Positions 16,671 to 25,918 are shown, counted from the stretch's first letter. The stretch is DNA of 64,000 bases from Xylanibacillus composti (GCF_018403685.1 NZ_BOVK01000028.1:41287-105286); one strand, 5' to 3'. The notes: generated by a model from the sequence alone, not told the origin. Made by a program: numbers and translations.

Positions 16671-17974
16671 GAAAAGATGCCCATCCCCTATTCCAGCAGT
16701 ATCTTCACGCGGTGTGCAGTCAAGTAAAGGCCAAGGAGCTTCGTCAGGATATCCGGGCTGAGCTGACAGATCACTTGGAAGAACGGATGGAGGTTAAGCT
16801 GGCGGAAGGATCGGACGAAGAGGCAGCGGCCGCATGGGCCATTCAGCAAATGGGGGAAGCGGATTCTGTCGCACAAGGACTGAATCATGTCCATAAGCCT
16901 CGCACGCCATGGGCCATGCTTGGCTCATTGGCGCTGTTGCTGGCCATCGCCCTGCTCGTCATCTATGCAGTGGAACAGAGCTACCACGCGAGAGGCAGCC
17001 AGCTGTATATTTCGTTCTTTGAGAAGCAAACCTTCTTTATCGCGGCGGGATTGCTCCTGCTGTTCGCTCTAAGTCGGTTGCCGTATCGCTCGCTGCTTCG
17101 ATGGTCCAAGTGGCTCTATGCGGGAACGATTCTAATGGTAGCCGTTTCGGCATCCGAATACGGGGTACAGGTGAACGGTGTTTCGGGCTATGTCAACATA
17201 GGATCCTTCGTGGTAAATACGTCAGTCACAAGTCAGTATCTGTTCATCATCGCCGCAGCCGGATTCCTGTATAGACGGAAGGAGAACTGGGGAGCCATCC
17301 TGTGGCATACAGGATTATTTACCATAATACCTATGGCGATATACTCCCTTGCCCCTTCTCTGCCAACTCTAGTAATCTATGCAGCTGCGTATACGCTCTT
17401 GCTTATTGCAGCCAAATGCAGCTGGCGTTGGGTGCTGCCGCATGTGTTCCTGAACGGCTTGCTTATGTATGGGCTCACCTGGTATGGCCGGGAGCGATTT
17501 GCCGGATTCCTGCATCGGGAGGATCTGGCTGACGGAGCCGGGTACGTATACGTGCAAATCGACGAAGCGATTCGCTCTGCAGGCTGGTGGGGGCATGGAT
17601 TTGCCGCTGTAGCCGACAAGCTGCCATTCATCCATTCGGATTCGATCTTTACGTACATGATCTACAGTCTGGGCTGGGGATTTGCGGCTTTCGTCTCAGT
17701 ATGCATTCTCCTGTTTCTCATTCAGTTGGCTCAGGCTGGCCAATCGGTCCGCGACTCCTATGGAAGCATGCTGATATACGGATTGAGCGCGCTGTTCTTC
17801 GTGCAATTCGCCTGGAGCATCGGCATGTCACTGGGGCTGCTGCCATATTCCAGCGTCACGCTGCCGCTCATCAGTTACGGCGGCGGCAATCTGCTCGTAC
17901 AATTGACAGCGCTTGGCATCATCTACAGCGTCTATCGCGGCAAGGACATGGTACGCATCGCGTGGGAACGTTAA
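16667..17974 (+). CDS. HAAS domain fused to a divergent SEDS (FtsW/RodA/SpoVE) protein
   Basis: 435 residues. Residues 1-75 are a cytoplasmic HAAS/permease-prefix domain (VKAKELRQDIRAELTDHLEE, AAAAWAIQQMGEADSVAQGL). About ten membrane helices follow with SEDS landmarks: VNGVSGYVNIGSFVV at the position of NGARRWI, SAGWWGHGFAAVADKLPFIH and HSDSIF at the position of HTDFIF, and LPLISYGGGNLLVQLTALGI matching LPFISYGG. SEDS proteins polymerise lipid II into glycan strands. The RRW and QPSE elements are replaced (SGY, NTSVT), so polymerase activity is uncertain and a regulatory role is possible. It is translationally coupled to padR. Confidence 0.85.
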   Translation: MRKDAHPLFQQYLHAVCSQVKAKELRQDIRAELTDHLEERMEVKLAEGSDEEAAAAWAIQQMGEADSVAQGLNHVHKPRTPWAMLGSLALLLAIALLVIYAVEQSYHARGSQLYISFFEKQTFFIAAGLLLLFALSRLPYRSLLRWSKWLYAGTILMVAVSASEYGVQVNGVSGYVNIGSFVVNTSVTSQYLFIIAAAGFLYRRKENWGAILWHTGLFTIIPMAIYSLAPSLPTLVIYAAAYTLLLIAAKCSWRWVLPHVFLNGLLMYGLTWYGRERFAGFLHREDLADGAGYVYVQIDEAIRSAGWWGHGFAAVADKLPFIHSDSIFTYMIYSLGWGFAAFVSVCILLFLIQLAQAGQSVRDSYGSMLIYGLSALFFVQFAWSIGMSLGLLPYSSVTLPLISYGGGNLLVQLTALGIIYSVYRGKDMVRIAWER

Positions 17975-17994
17975 TCGACATTCTCCCAAAAAAA

Positions 17995-18024
17995 GCAGCC
18001 AATCCTGGTGCATTGGCTGCTTTA
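17995..18024. terminator. Bidirectional terminator
   Basis: GCAGCCAAT (17995-18003) pairs with ATTGGCTGC (18012-18020); A-run on the left, TTTAT on the right. It serves the SEDS gene and the VOC gene. Confidence 0.7.
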
Positions 18025-18049
18025 TAACCTTGCTGGGGCAACGCTTCCG

Positions 18050-18427
18050 TTACTTCTCCATCACGGCGAAGTAATTATCCTCGTTATCCGCAAAGTTAAA
18101 GACTTTGCTGCCGGTTGGCATTGCAACGATATCGCCGACCTTGACCTGCTTATTCGCCAGATCGGCATGCAATTGATCGAGATTGTCTGTGAAGAACATT
18201 AACGAAGGCGTATCGAGATTCATTTCAGGATTCATCTTGGCTACAAATGCCCGGTCATGAAGGATAATGGTGGTTGCCGCGTTCTCCGAGGGAGACATTT
18301 CAATCCACCTCATTTCACCGCTGCGTACATCATCTACGACATGAAACCCGAACTTTTCCGTCCAGAAATCCCGCACTGCCTCTTGATTATTCACATACAC
18401 CATAATTTGGCCTACTTGCTTAAACAT
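18050..18427 (-). CDS. VOC (glyoxalase/bleomycin-resistance fold) protein
   Basis: 125 residues from ATG at 18427 with AAAGGAG 11 nt upstream. Two beta-alpha-beta-beta-beta modules are visible: FKQVGQIMVYVNNQEAVRDF with WTEKFGFHVV, and PSLMFFTDNLDQLHADLANK with VGDIVAMPTGSKVFNFADNE. Metal-ligand positions are only partly kept, so it may be a binding protein or an uncharacterised glyoxalase-like enzyme. The frame stays open upstream, without a stop, into the out-of-frame tail of the YCII relic; the ribosome site argues that this ATG is the real start. Confidence 0.8.
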   Translation of the reverse strand: MFKQVGQIMVYVNNQEAVRDFWTEKFGFHVVDDVRSGEMRWIEMSPSENAATTIILHDRAFVAKMNPEMNLDTPSLMFFTDNLDQLHADLANKQVKVGDIVAMPTGSKVFNFADNEDNYFAVMEK

Positions 18428-18429
18428 TG

Positions 18430-18941
18430 AACATCCAACTCCTTTATAGTTTTTCAGAATAAATATTTTGAGAAAATGCACTGCTCCTTGCTGCTGTGCC
18501 TCGTAACCGCATCCTTCTTCCCCTCTTTCCAACTCTACTCTTAAGGCATCATTCCCGGCAACCAGCTCCGGATCATCTGTAAGCTCCGTTGTTTCATAAA
18601 CTTGCCGCAGCTCAATCTGCCCTTCGCCATCCATGAGGATCGGGCATCCGCATTGCCCATTCAATCGCTTCCTCCCGCGACTTCACTTCGATCAGTGTAT
18701 AGCCAGCGATCAGCTCCTTCGCCTCGGTGAACAGCCCGTCCACCACCTGCGGTTTCCCGCCCGGTTCCGGATAGGAGATGCGAATCGCATTGGAGCTGGG
18801 ATGAAGCCCGTCTCCGGCTAGCAATACACCCGCCTTGACCAGTTCCTCATTGTACCGCATCATCGCTTCAATCAGCTCCGGACTCGGCAGCTTCCCCGCC
18901 TCTGAATCCTTGGTTGCTTTGACAATCATCATAAATCGCAT
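18430..18941 (-). pseudogene. YCII-family gene with a frameshift
   Basis: The ATG at 18941 has AGGAGG 9 nt upstream. The intact frame gives 109 residues (RFMMIVKATKDSEAGKLPSP, VKAGVLLAGDGLHPSSNAIR, GLFTEAKELIAGYTLIEVKS, EEAIEWAMRMPDPHG) and stops at 18612 after an atypical WRRAD. The expected family tail continues in another frame: DGEGQIELRQVYETTELTDD, then ALRVELERGEEG. Removing one G near DPHG joins the two. After that the joined frame has no stop before the VOC start, so a repaired gene would read into VOC. The 109-residue product may still be made. Confidence 0.7.
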
Positions 18942-19032
18942 AAGTGAACGCCTCCTATTTATTCGTGAAGCCAACTTCTGCCTGCCGCTTCCTTCTGTTC
19001 CGACTTCTATATATTTCGACGATTGGAAACCC

Positions 19033-19363
19033 TCATCCTCGCCAATTTATTTCGAAACAAACCGACACAAGCATCCCCACTCCGTAGACGCCGATCAAAA
19101 GCGCCCCCCCCACATGCCGCTCCAGCTGCCTCGCAGCAAGCGGCGCATGCCAACTGCTGCCAAGAAAGCAAACAAACCGGTTACAATGAAATTCCCGCTT
19201 TGAATCCACCCCGCCTCGCCCAACTGATCGCATGTTTCCTGATATCGAAGCCGGAACGCGCAAAGACGGCTACGGCATAAAACAGCGGTGCTGATATTAC
19301 CCCGCAAGCAATCAACGCGCGCATAACCCTTTTCCTGTTGCTTCTTTCCTTTATTTGCTCCAT
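19033..19363 (-). pseudogene. DUF998-family membrane protein relic
   Basis: Segments in three frames add up to a DUF998 protein: IACGVISAPLFYAVAVFARS and GFDIRKHAIS in frame 1, LGEAGWIQSGNFIVTGLFAF and LAAVGMRRLL in frame 2, and ALLIGVYGVGMLVSVCFEIN in frame 3. The first break is a small deletion where the family has a Leu-Ser-Leu stretch. The second falls in a G8 run (19104-19111) that would need nine G. The 3' part is missing and the next gene follows. Several lesions make this a genuine pseudogene rather than one read error. Upstream to 19661 I see only garbled frames. Confidence 0.7.
19104..19111 (-). repeat. G8 homopolymer in the DUF998 relic
   Basis: C8 on the plus strand. With eight G the minus-strand frame ends MWGGRF-stop; with nine it continues GGALLIGVYGVGML. 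Confidence 0.5.
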
Positions 19364-19600
19364 CGTTCCCAACGCTTTCTCTAATATGGTTATATTGGAA
19401 TGGACTCAAGAAGCGGCGTTTCTTTCCGCCCCTATCCATACGACGAACAGCACGCCGCCAAATCGACACACAGAAGAAAAAAATCCGAGTTGAAATCCAG
19501 GATGGATGTGGAAAGGGTATTTCCTGCGCCAAGGCAGCGAACGCATATTCCGCATGGAACCCGGCGCAGAAACAGAAAGACACGAATGTAAAGCAAAGAG

Positions 19601-19639
19601 GGATGTCCGCAAGACCGATGAATCGGCCGTCAGACATCC
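19601..19639 (-). terminator. Terminator of the 2H phosphoesterase gene
   Basis: GGATGTC/GACATCC outer stem with an inner CCGAT/ATCGG stem, followed on the minus strand by a T-rich stretch. Confidence 0.5.
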
Positions 19640-19661
19640 CTGCTCCTGCAGACGGTGCTGC

Positions 19662-20387
19662 CTATGTATCCAGCAGCGTATAAACTGTCACGTAATGGTT
19701 CATGTCCAGATGGTATTGGTACACCAGATCCGATACCTGCAAGGCAATCACCGGCATCGACATTGCATTCACTTCGCGAACGGCTTCCTTCAATCTGAAC
19801 ACCTCGGTGTCGCGATATGGGCGAGCCAACAAATAGCCGAGCGTCACATGCGGCTGATACGGCTTGTGCAGCGGATATACTTCTTCCAACTGCGCGAACA
19901 AATCAAGCAAAATCGAGCTGTCCGCATCACTGCTCGGCACAAACTGAAGGCTCACCGCTTCCTTCCACGTCGTCTTCACACCGAGCGCCCTCATTTGGAT
20001 GACCGAACCTGCATATTGCCTGCGAATCTTCGAGAAAGCCGCCTGCACATCCGATTCCGAGCTGGCAATGGCGCGTTCTACCTCCTGCTTGTCCAACGAT
20101 ACATTATTCATGTTTGCGAAAGAATGCAGCGTTATATGAAAGGTCGCCGGATCGACGAAAGCCAACTCTCTCATCAACGCTGCCAGATTGAATTGCAGCA
20201 GCTCACACTTCTCACGATCTTCCACCGACAGCGGGAACACAGAGGTCGCCCCGAAGAAGGGACGGAACTCCCCTTCCCGGGTCACCTTGTTGGACAGACC
20301 GGCTTCGATGGACCACGCCGATACAGGAGCCTGGACCTCCTCTTCGAATTGTCGGCCAAGCCTGTCAACAAACATTCTATGATTCAT
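19662..20387 (-). CDS. 2H phosphoesterase-superfamily protein (LigT/2'-5' RNA ligase-like)
   Basis: 241 residues. Two HxT motifs define the 2H fold: TFHITLHSF (about residue 97) and PHVTLGYLLA (about residue 200). Members cleave or form 2'-5' or cyclic phosphodiester bonds; the substrate here is unknown. The start is taken at ATG 20387, 6 nt after AGGTG; a GTG 9 nt earlier is also open. The protein is longer than minimal LigT enzymes because of an N-terminal extension (residues 1-50). It is cytoplasmic, monocistronic and located behind the ABC-importer operon on the same strand. Confidence 0.75.
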   Translation of the reverse strand: MNHRMFVDRLGRQFEEEVQAPVSAWSIEAGLSNKVTREGEFRPFFGATSVFPLSVEDREKCELLQFNLAALMRELAFVDPATFHITLHSFANMNNVSLDKQEVERAIASSESDVQAAFSKIRRQYAGSVIQMRALGVKTTWKEAVSLQFVPSSDADSSILLDLFAQLEEVYPLHKPYQPHVTLGYLLARPYRDTEVFRLKEAVREVNAMSMPVIALQVSDLVYQYHLDMNHYVTVYTLLDT

Positions 20388-20436
20388 ATAGCACACCTGA
20401 TCTCCATTTTCTATATTTTAGAAACGTCCTTAGCTT

Positions 20437-21858
20437 CTAGCCGTTAGTCATGTTGTAGCGCTCAAGCTGCGCTTGAATTTCCTCTGCTGCCTTCTGCAGC
20501 GCCTCCTCTGGTTCCATTGCCCCAGTCAGCACCTGCTCTATTGCATTGGCTACGCTCTCCCGCGCATCTGCGAACACGCCCATAACCGCCCCTTGAGTCG
20601 CTGGATTCAAGGTAGTCGCATGCAATTGATCTACAGCTGTCTGGAATTGCGGGAACTCGGCCATGTTCTGCTGCACACTATCCAGTTCATAAGCAAGCGG
20701 GGTTACAGGGAAATATCCAGTTTGAATATGCCAGTACGCCTGCTGCTCCGGCTCCGCCAAGAACTTCATGAATTCCCATGCGGCTTGCTGCTGTTCCGCA
20801 GTTGCATCCTTGAGTATATACAAGCTGCCTCCGCCGACTACGACACCGCCCGGAGCGCCATCCGCCGGACGCGGCAAAAATCCTGTGCCAACTTCGAATT
20901 GGTTGCCCACACTATCCACAATGCCTTTCAATCCTGCAGTGGAATCAATGATCATCCCGACTTGACCGGCGACGAATGCCTTCTTCGTATCTGCAGTTTT
21001 GCGCCCCAAGTTCAAGGCCACCTTCTCATCGATCATTTGCTTCCACCATGTCATAATCTTCATGCCCGCTTCGGAAGCGAGCAGCGATTCGGTTGCCGGC
21101 GCTTCGCGACCGTTGCCGTTGTTCACCAGCAAAGCGCCTTGATTCGCGAAGAGCTGCTCCGTGAACCATGGACTGATCGCTATCGCAATGCCTGTCTGAC
21201 TATCCTTCGTCAGTGTTTTAGCCGCTTCATACACTTCTTCAAACGTCTGCGGCGGACTCTCTGGATCAAGTCCCGCTGCCGCGAACATATCCTTGTTGTA
21301 ATAGAGCAGCGGATTGGACGTATTGAAAGGCATTGCGTACAGCTGACCATCAAATGTATAGTACCCTGTGATATTAGGCTCCAGCTTGTCCAAGTCATAC
21401 CCTTCCTGATCAATAAACGTCTGGACGGGCTCAATCTCGCCGGAATCGATCATATAACGGCTGCTCACTTCATTCATCTGCACCATGGCCGGTACAGCGT
21501 TGGAGCCAAAGGAAGCCTTCATCTTATTCAGCAGCTCGTCATAACTCCCTTGGAAAACCGCTTCCACACGCACACCCTCCTGGGACGAATTGAATTGCTC
21601 CACCAGATCATCGACAGCCCTGCCCATCTCGCCGCCCATCGCATGCCACCAGATGATGTCCACAGGCTCTGACGATTGCGCACCTTCATTTGCGGATCCA
21701 CCCGAAGTCGCATCGTTTGCGACCGATTGCTGTGAAGAGGTTGCCGCGCCATTCGATCCATTGCCTCCCGACGAGCAAGCACTCAGCAGCAACAAGCAAG
21801 CCGCTACGAGCACGAGTATAGAAAATCCCCTGTTCTGTCCAGTAACCTTCAATTTCAT
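20437..21858 (-). CDS. ABC importer substrate-binding lipoprotein (UgpB-like)
   Basis: 473 residues. The lipobox LLLLSACSS places the lipidated Cys at residue 28, followed by a Ser/Gly/Asn linker. The mature part is a family 1 extracellular solute-binding protein: VDIIWWHAMGGEMGRAVDDL, YDELLNKMKASFGSNAVPAM, YAMPFNTSNPLLYYNKDMFA and AAWEFMKFLAEPEQQAYW are close to the glycerol-3-phosphate/sugar binders. It is last in the operon GDPD - permease - permease - binding protein, 14 bp after the second permease. GGAGAGG precedes the ATG. With the upstream GDPD, a glycerophosphodiester or glycerol-3-phosphate ligand is the best guess. Confidence 0.85.
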   Translation of the reverse strand: MKLKVTGQNRGFSILVLVAACLLLLSACSSGGNGSNGAATSSQQSVANDATSGGSANEGAQSSEPVDIIWWHAMGGEMGRAVDDLVEQFNSSQEGVRVEAVFQGSYDELLNKMKASFGSNAVPAMVQMNEVSSRYMIDSGEIEPVQTFIDQEGYDLDKLEPNITGYYTFDGQLYAMPFNTSNPLLYYNKDMFAAAGLDPESPPQTFEEVYEAAKTLTKDSQTGIAIAISPWFTEQLFANQGALLVNNGNGREAPATESLLASEAGMKIMTWWKQMIDEKVALNLGRKTADTKKAFVAGQVGMIIDSTAGLKGIVDSVGNQFEVGTGFLPRPADGAPGGVVVGGGSLYILKDATAEQQQAAWEFMKFLAEPEQQAYWHIQTGYFPVTPLAYELDSVQQNMAEFPQFQTAVDQLHATTLNPATQGAVMGVFADARESVANAIEQVLTGAMEPEEALQKAAEEIQAQLERYNMTNG

Positions 21859-21872
21859 TGTTTATCCTCTCC

Positions 21873-22691
21873 TTATCCTTTTATTGCCCCCGCCGTTATT
21901 CCCTGCACAAGCTGCTTCAAGCCGAACACGAGCAGCAGAAGGGACGGCAGAAGTACCAATACCACACCGCTTAATACCAAGTTCCAGGATTGCGCTTCCT
22001 CCCACTGCAGCATCGTTATGCCGATTTGCACAGTGCGCATGCCGGGATCATTCGTAATGAGCAGCGGCCACAAATATTGATTCCAGGCGTTCAAAAACAC
22101 ATAGACGCACAGCGTGGCAAGCACAGGCCTCGAAAGCGGAAGCGCCAGCGTCAAAAACATGCGAATATGCCCGCAGCCATCAATCTTGGCTGCTTCAAAA
22201 AGCTCGCTCGGCAGCTGCAGGAAGGCCTGCCGAAGCAGAAAGATGCCGAAGGCGTTGGCCAAAAGCGGTACAATTAATCCTGCATATGAATCCAGCCACC
22301 CTAACGCGCGAACGGTCAAGAAGTTCGGAATGATCGTCACTTCCCATGGAACCATCATCGTCGCCAGCACGAGCGCGAACAGAGTAGCTCGTCCGGGAAA
22401 ACGAATGAAGACGAATGCATAGGCGGCCATGCTGGAGATCAAGCATTGTCCAATCATAATGCCCAGCGATACAATGAAGCTATTCTGAATAAATTTCCTA
22501 ATTGGAACCAGCGCCGCCACTTCGCGGTAGTTGTCCAACTGGATGCTTGAAGGAAGCCATCGCGGCGGATACACATCCAGCTCCCCGGCTGTCATGAATG
22601 AGGTGACAAGCGCATACCACAGCGGGTAAAGCACTGCAGCAGCCAAGACGGCCAATACGGTATAATGCGCCGCCGTCTTCCCAATCTTCAC
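21873..22691 (-). CDS. ABC importer permease (UgpE-like)
   Basis: 272 residues from GTG at 22691, overlapping the previous gene's stop as GTGA. Six membrane helices. The ATPase-docking EAA loop is ELFEAAKIDGCGHIRMFLTL (about residues 165-184); the family motif PLLANAFGIFLLRQAFLQLP precedes it. It pairs with the UgpA-like permease encoded just upstream to form the membrane channel. No ATPase gene is in the operon, so a shared MsmX/UgpC-type ATPase elsewhere is needed (inference). Confidence 0.88.
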   Translation of the reverse strand: MKIGKTAAHYTVLAVLAAAVLYPLWYALVTSFMTAGELDVYPPRWLPSSIQLDNYREVAALVPIRKFIQNSFIVSLGIMIGQCLISSMAAYAFVFIRFPGRATLFALVLATMMVPWEVTIIPNFLTVRALGWLDSYAGLIVPLLANAFGIFLLRQAFLQLPSELFEAAKIDGCGHIRMFLTLALPLSRPVLATLCVYVFLNAWNQYLWPLLITNDPGMRTVQIGITMLQWEEAQSWNLVLSGVVLVLLPSLLLLVFGLKQLVQGITAGAIKG

Positions 22692-23593
22692 TGGTAATGC
22701 ACCCGCCTTTCCGCCACCCGAAATTGAATCCAGGTCAGCAGCAGAATGAGGGCGAACAGCACCAGCGCCTGAGCGCTCCCAGTGCCGAACCTAAAGTTCA
22801 CAAAGGCATCCTGATAAATGGCGTAGACAAGCACCTCCGTCGAACGGGCCGGGCCTCCCCCTGTTAAGATGTGAATCTGACCAAATGTCTGAAATGAACC
22901 GATGATTGAGACAATCGTCAAGAAGAACAACGTCGGTGACAGCATCGGAACCAGGATAGAGCGGAACATCTGCAGCGGCTTCACTCCATCTATTCTGGCA
23001 CTCTCCAACAGCACGGGCGGAATGCCCTGCAGAGCGCTGAGCAGCACAATGAAATTAAAGCCCAGGTGCAGCCATACTGTCATCAACGATACCGAAGCCA
23101 GCGCTTGCTTCGGGTCAGTCAACCAGCCGACAGGCTCCAATCCGAACAGACTTAACATGTAGTTAAACATGCCTGCGCTCGGATGGAACAGCAGCAGCCA
23201 AATTACGGAGGCGGTGCCTGCCGACAGCGCCATCGGCAGAGAGAAACTGAAATGAAACAGCTTCATTCCTCTCAGCGGCACGTGCGCCAGCACAGCAATC
23301 AGCAGGGCAATGACGATGCCAGTCGGCACTGTGTAAAGGGTGAACTTGGCCGTCACGATCAGGCTGTCATAAAATCGCGAATCGGTCAGCAATGAAACAA
23401 AATGATCCACGCCTACAAATTTCGCGATCCTCCCGCGGGCATCCGTCATGTGAAGACTCAAATATACAGACTGCAGCAGAGGATAAAATAGAAACGCGCC
23501 GAACAAGGTCAGGGCCGGCAGTAAAAAGCCGTAGCCCAGCAGCCATTCCTTCCAGCGGTGCGCGATGTTGGCATTGATCCGAAGCACTCTCAA
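22688..23593 (-). CDS. ABC importer permease (UgpA-like)
   Basis: 301 residues from TTG at 23593, 5 nt after AAAGGAG; a GTG two codons later is an alternative. Six membrane helices, with EAA-type loop IPPVLLESARIDGVKPLQMF (about residues 200-219) and GGPARSTEVLVYAIYQDAFV near the C-terminus, both typical of MalF/UgpA-type permeases for sugars and glycerol phosphate. It lies 18 bp after the GDPD gene. Confidence 0.88.
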   Translation of the reverse strand: MRVLRINANIAHRWKEWLLGYGFLLPALTLFGAFLFYPLLQSVYLSLHMTDARGRIAKFVGVDHFVSLLTDSRFYDSLIVTAKFTLYTVPTGIVIALLIAVLAHVPLRGMKLFHFSFSLPMALSAGTASVIWLLLFHPSAGMFNYMLSLFGLEPVGWLTDPKQALASVSLMTVWLHLGFNFIVLLSALQGIPPVLLESARIDGVKPLQMFRSILVPMLSPTLFFLTIVSIIGSFQTFGQIHILTGGGPARSTEVLVYAIYQDAFVNFRFGTGSAQALVLFALILLLTWIQFRVAERRVHYQ

Positions 23594-23611
23594 CCCCGCT
23601 CCTTTCGCTGA

Positions 23612-25918
23612 TTACTGATGAAAAATCCATTGTTGTGCAGGCTCTCCATTCGGCGTGTGGATGATGACATTGGCTCCCGCCGCATTCCCGTATGTGTCCA
23701 ATGCCTTCCCGCTTTGTTTGTTGATCAGGCTTGTAACTCCCTCCTCATCGGTGAAGAGCCACCAATTCTGATTGTCTGCATAGTTTTCGGCATACAGTTC
23801 AACATTATCGAAATCGTTGCTCCCGACAGGAGTGAGCATATGGGGAACACCTCTGCCCATACCAATAAGCGAATAGGAGCCGTCCCCTCGTCTTATTGGC
23901 TTCCACATGTACTGCGGATTGTTCGTCACATTCACGTTCGTGCCGTCGCTTATATACCCATCTGCATGCAAGTACGAGCTGGAACGAATGTTGTAAACGG
24001 CATAATGATCTACGGGGATGAGAAGCCAGCGCTGTGCCAAAGTGTCGTTGCTCGAATAGATTTGCACATTCGTGCCATCGCTCATTCCGCCGCCGGCAGC
24101 ATCCAGCGCCTTGCCGCTTTGCGGATTCCAAATCTTGTACGCCCGATGTAGAGGGTCATACTCTACCTTCCACTGCTGCGCACCGGAAAAGTTCCGCTCA
24201 TAAATCTGCACATTCGTTCTGTTCGCAGTTCCTCCGTCTGCAACATCCAAATACTTGCCGCTATTCGTATTCTGCAATCCGTACGTACCAGCGGAATCCG
24301 GCACAAACACCCATTCTTGCGCTCCGCTTCCATTGTCTCGCCAGAGTTGTACATTGCTGCGGTTCAGCACCCCGGCATTATCCACATCCAGCGCCTTGCC
24401 GCTCCCCAGATTCAGCAGCTTGTACATGCGATTGTCCACAACCCCAGTCAAGGTCGTATCGCCAAACATGCTGTCATAGGGTCGCGAGATCGCCGCCTGT
24501 ACAATGGGCCTGCTGAATGTCTCACTGCGAAGCACTTCCATCACACTGTCAGCTGTAATAATGCCTGCTGTCTTGCGCACATCCTCATAGGTGCGGTACA
24601 GCTCCTTATGGATCGGGTAAACGCCGAGCCCGTCATCCTTCCAGTTGAAACCGATAATTGTTGCTTCGCGGACACAGTTCCCATTGACTTTCTCCAGGCA
24701 CTTGCCCGGGTCCGTTACTTGCTGATCCGCCATCATGTCCGGCGGACGCCATGCTTGCATCGTGGTCGTATAAGTCGTCGCGTAATCGTAAGCGAGCTGA
24801 ATATTGGATGGGCTCGTCGCATAATCGCCAATGCCCAACTCAATAGTAACAACGGCTCCTCCCAGTTCACGGAGCCAGTCAACTACATATTGCAAGACAT
24901 CGCCGGTGATCTGAGATACATCCGGGCCAGGAGCACCGGGGATAGACGGCGGACTGCCTGGTGCGTTGCCTGTAATTTGACGGCCTGAAATAGCAGGGAT
25001 CCACTTGTAGTCGTAGGCGATCGGACCCAGCTTGCCTACGACCGACTCATCATGGGGAAATGCCGGATTACGATGTGCCCAGTTGTACCAGCCCCCCTTG
25101 AACACATTCGCAAAAGGCTTGAGAATGACCCAATCCTTGGCTGGAATATTGCGGCAATCACTGACCTGATCAATGACATGGAGTGCTTCCACCACTTCTT
25201 CGAAATGACGCAGATCCAGCACGACAGTCATACCCGGATAGTTGTCGCCGATATACTCAAGCGCTGTCTTCAGCGTATGCACTTGCTGCGTCGTCTGAAT
25301 AAATTCCCCTCTTACTGTCGTACCCATAATCGTCGCCAACTCTTCATTGCCGTTGCGGTCGAACAGGACAAGCGGCTTTGCCGGCGTGTGCAGCTCCATA
25401 TAGCTGCGATCCTTGATCAGGGAGTTATACATATGCATTGTCTGCCAATCGTCATGAAGCTGTGGCTGGTATCCGTTCGAAAGCATTGCCGATACCGGAT
25501 CCCATGCCAGTCCGTCATAAGACGGATCCAATCTCGGCAACACACGGCCTGCCGTATAGTCATGCATCAGCACAAGCTGATTGTCGCTAGTCAGCTTAAG
25601 ATCCAGTTCGACCATCTCAAACTTCAAGTGTGCCGCATTGTCGATCGCTTCCAGCGTGTTCTCCACGGCTGGCTTCAGAAGCCCTGGCATGTTCCCCCAA
25701 GCTCCGCGGTGCGCGGACAGGAACGGACCGATTTCCGGATTGGGCGGCTGTCCCATCAGCTCCATCAATCTCTGTGGATCATAGCCGTATCCGGGGTAGG
25801 GGCCGTAAGGGACACATGTAGGAGCAGCATGAACCGCGTCCTTCTGGAAAGGAAATAAAGCTGAGCACACAATTACCAAAACCAGGCTGGCAATGATGAA
25901 TCCTCGTAGTTTCCTCAC
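23612..25918 (-). CDS. Secreted glycerophosphodiester phosphodiesterase with ricin-B lectin repeats
   Basis: 768 residues from GTG at 25918, 9 nt after AAGGAG; a GTG two codons earlier is only 3 nt from that site. Signal peptide about 1-31 (IIASLVLVIVCSALF, AHA-like cleavage). The GDPD/PLC-like TIM barrel has SAHRGAWGNM (catalytic His), MVELDLKLTSDNQLVLMHDY (Glu/Asp and His) and continues to about residue 490. Three ricin-type beta-trefoil repeats follow (about 515-650; NLGSGKALDVDNAG, NTNSGKYLDVADGG, NPQSGKALDAAGGG, with QxW endings), then a second trefoil-like C-terminal part. It heads the ABC-importer operon, so it likely releases glycerol-3-phosphate from extracellular phosphodiesters. 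Confidence 0.85.
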   Translation of the reverse strand: MRKLRGFIIASLVLVIVCSALFPFQKDAVHAAPTCVPYGPYPGYGYDPQRLMELMGQPPNPEIGPFLSAHRGAWGNMPGLLKPAVENTLEAIDNAAHLKFEMVELDLKLTSDNQLVLMHDYTAGRVLPRLDPSYDGLAWDPVSAMLSNGYQPQLHDDWQTMHMYNSLIKDRSYMELHTPAKPLVLFDRNGNEELATIMGTTVRGEFIQTTQQVHTLKTALEYIGDNYPGMTVVLDLRHFEEVVEALHVIDQVSDCRNIPAKDWVILKPFANVFKGGWYNWAHRNPAFPHDESVVGKLGPIAYDYKWIPAISGRQITGNAPGSPPSIPGAPGPDVSQITGDVLQYVVDWLRELGGAVVTIELGIGDYATSPSNIQLAYDYATTYTTTMQAWRPPDMMADQQVTDPGKCLEKVNGNCVREATIIGFNWKDDGLGVYPIHKELYRTYEDVRKTAGIITADSVMEVLRSETFSRPIVQAAISRPYDSMFGDTTLTGVVDNRMYKLLNLGSGKALDVDNAGVLNRSNVQLWRDNGSGAQEWVFVPDSAGTYGLQNTNSGKYLDVADGGTANRTNVQIYERNFSGAQQWKVEYDPLHRAYKIWNPQSGKALDAAGGGMSDGTNVQIYSSNDTLAQRWLLIPVDHYAVYNIRSSSYLHADGYISDGTNVNVTNNPQYMWKPIRRGDGSYSLIGMGRGVPHMLTPVGSNDFDNVELYAENYADNQNWWLFTDEEGVTSLINKQSGKALDTYGNAAGANVIIHTPNGEPAQQWIFHQ

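Noticed and set aside
19506..20447. 313-codon plus-strand frame
   Set aside because: Antisense of the 2H phosphoesterase gene, His/Arg-rich.
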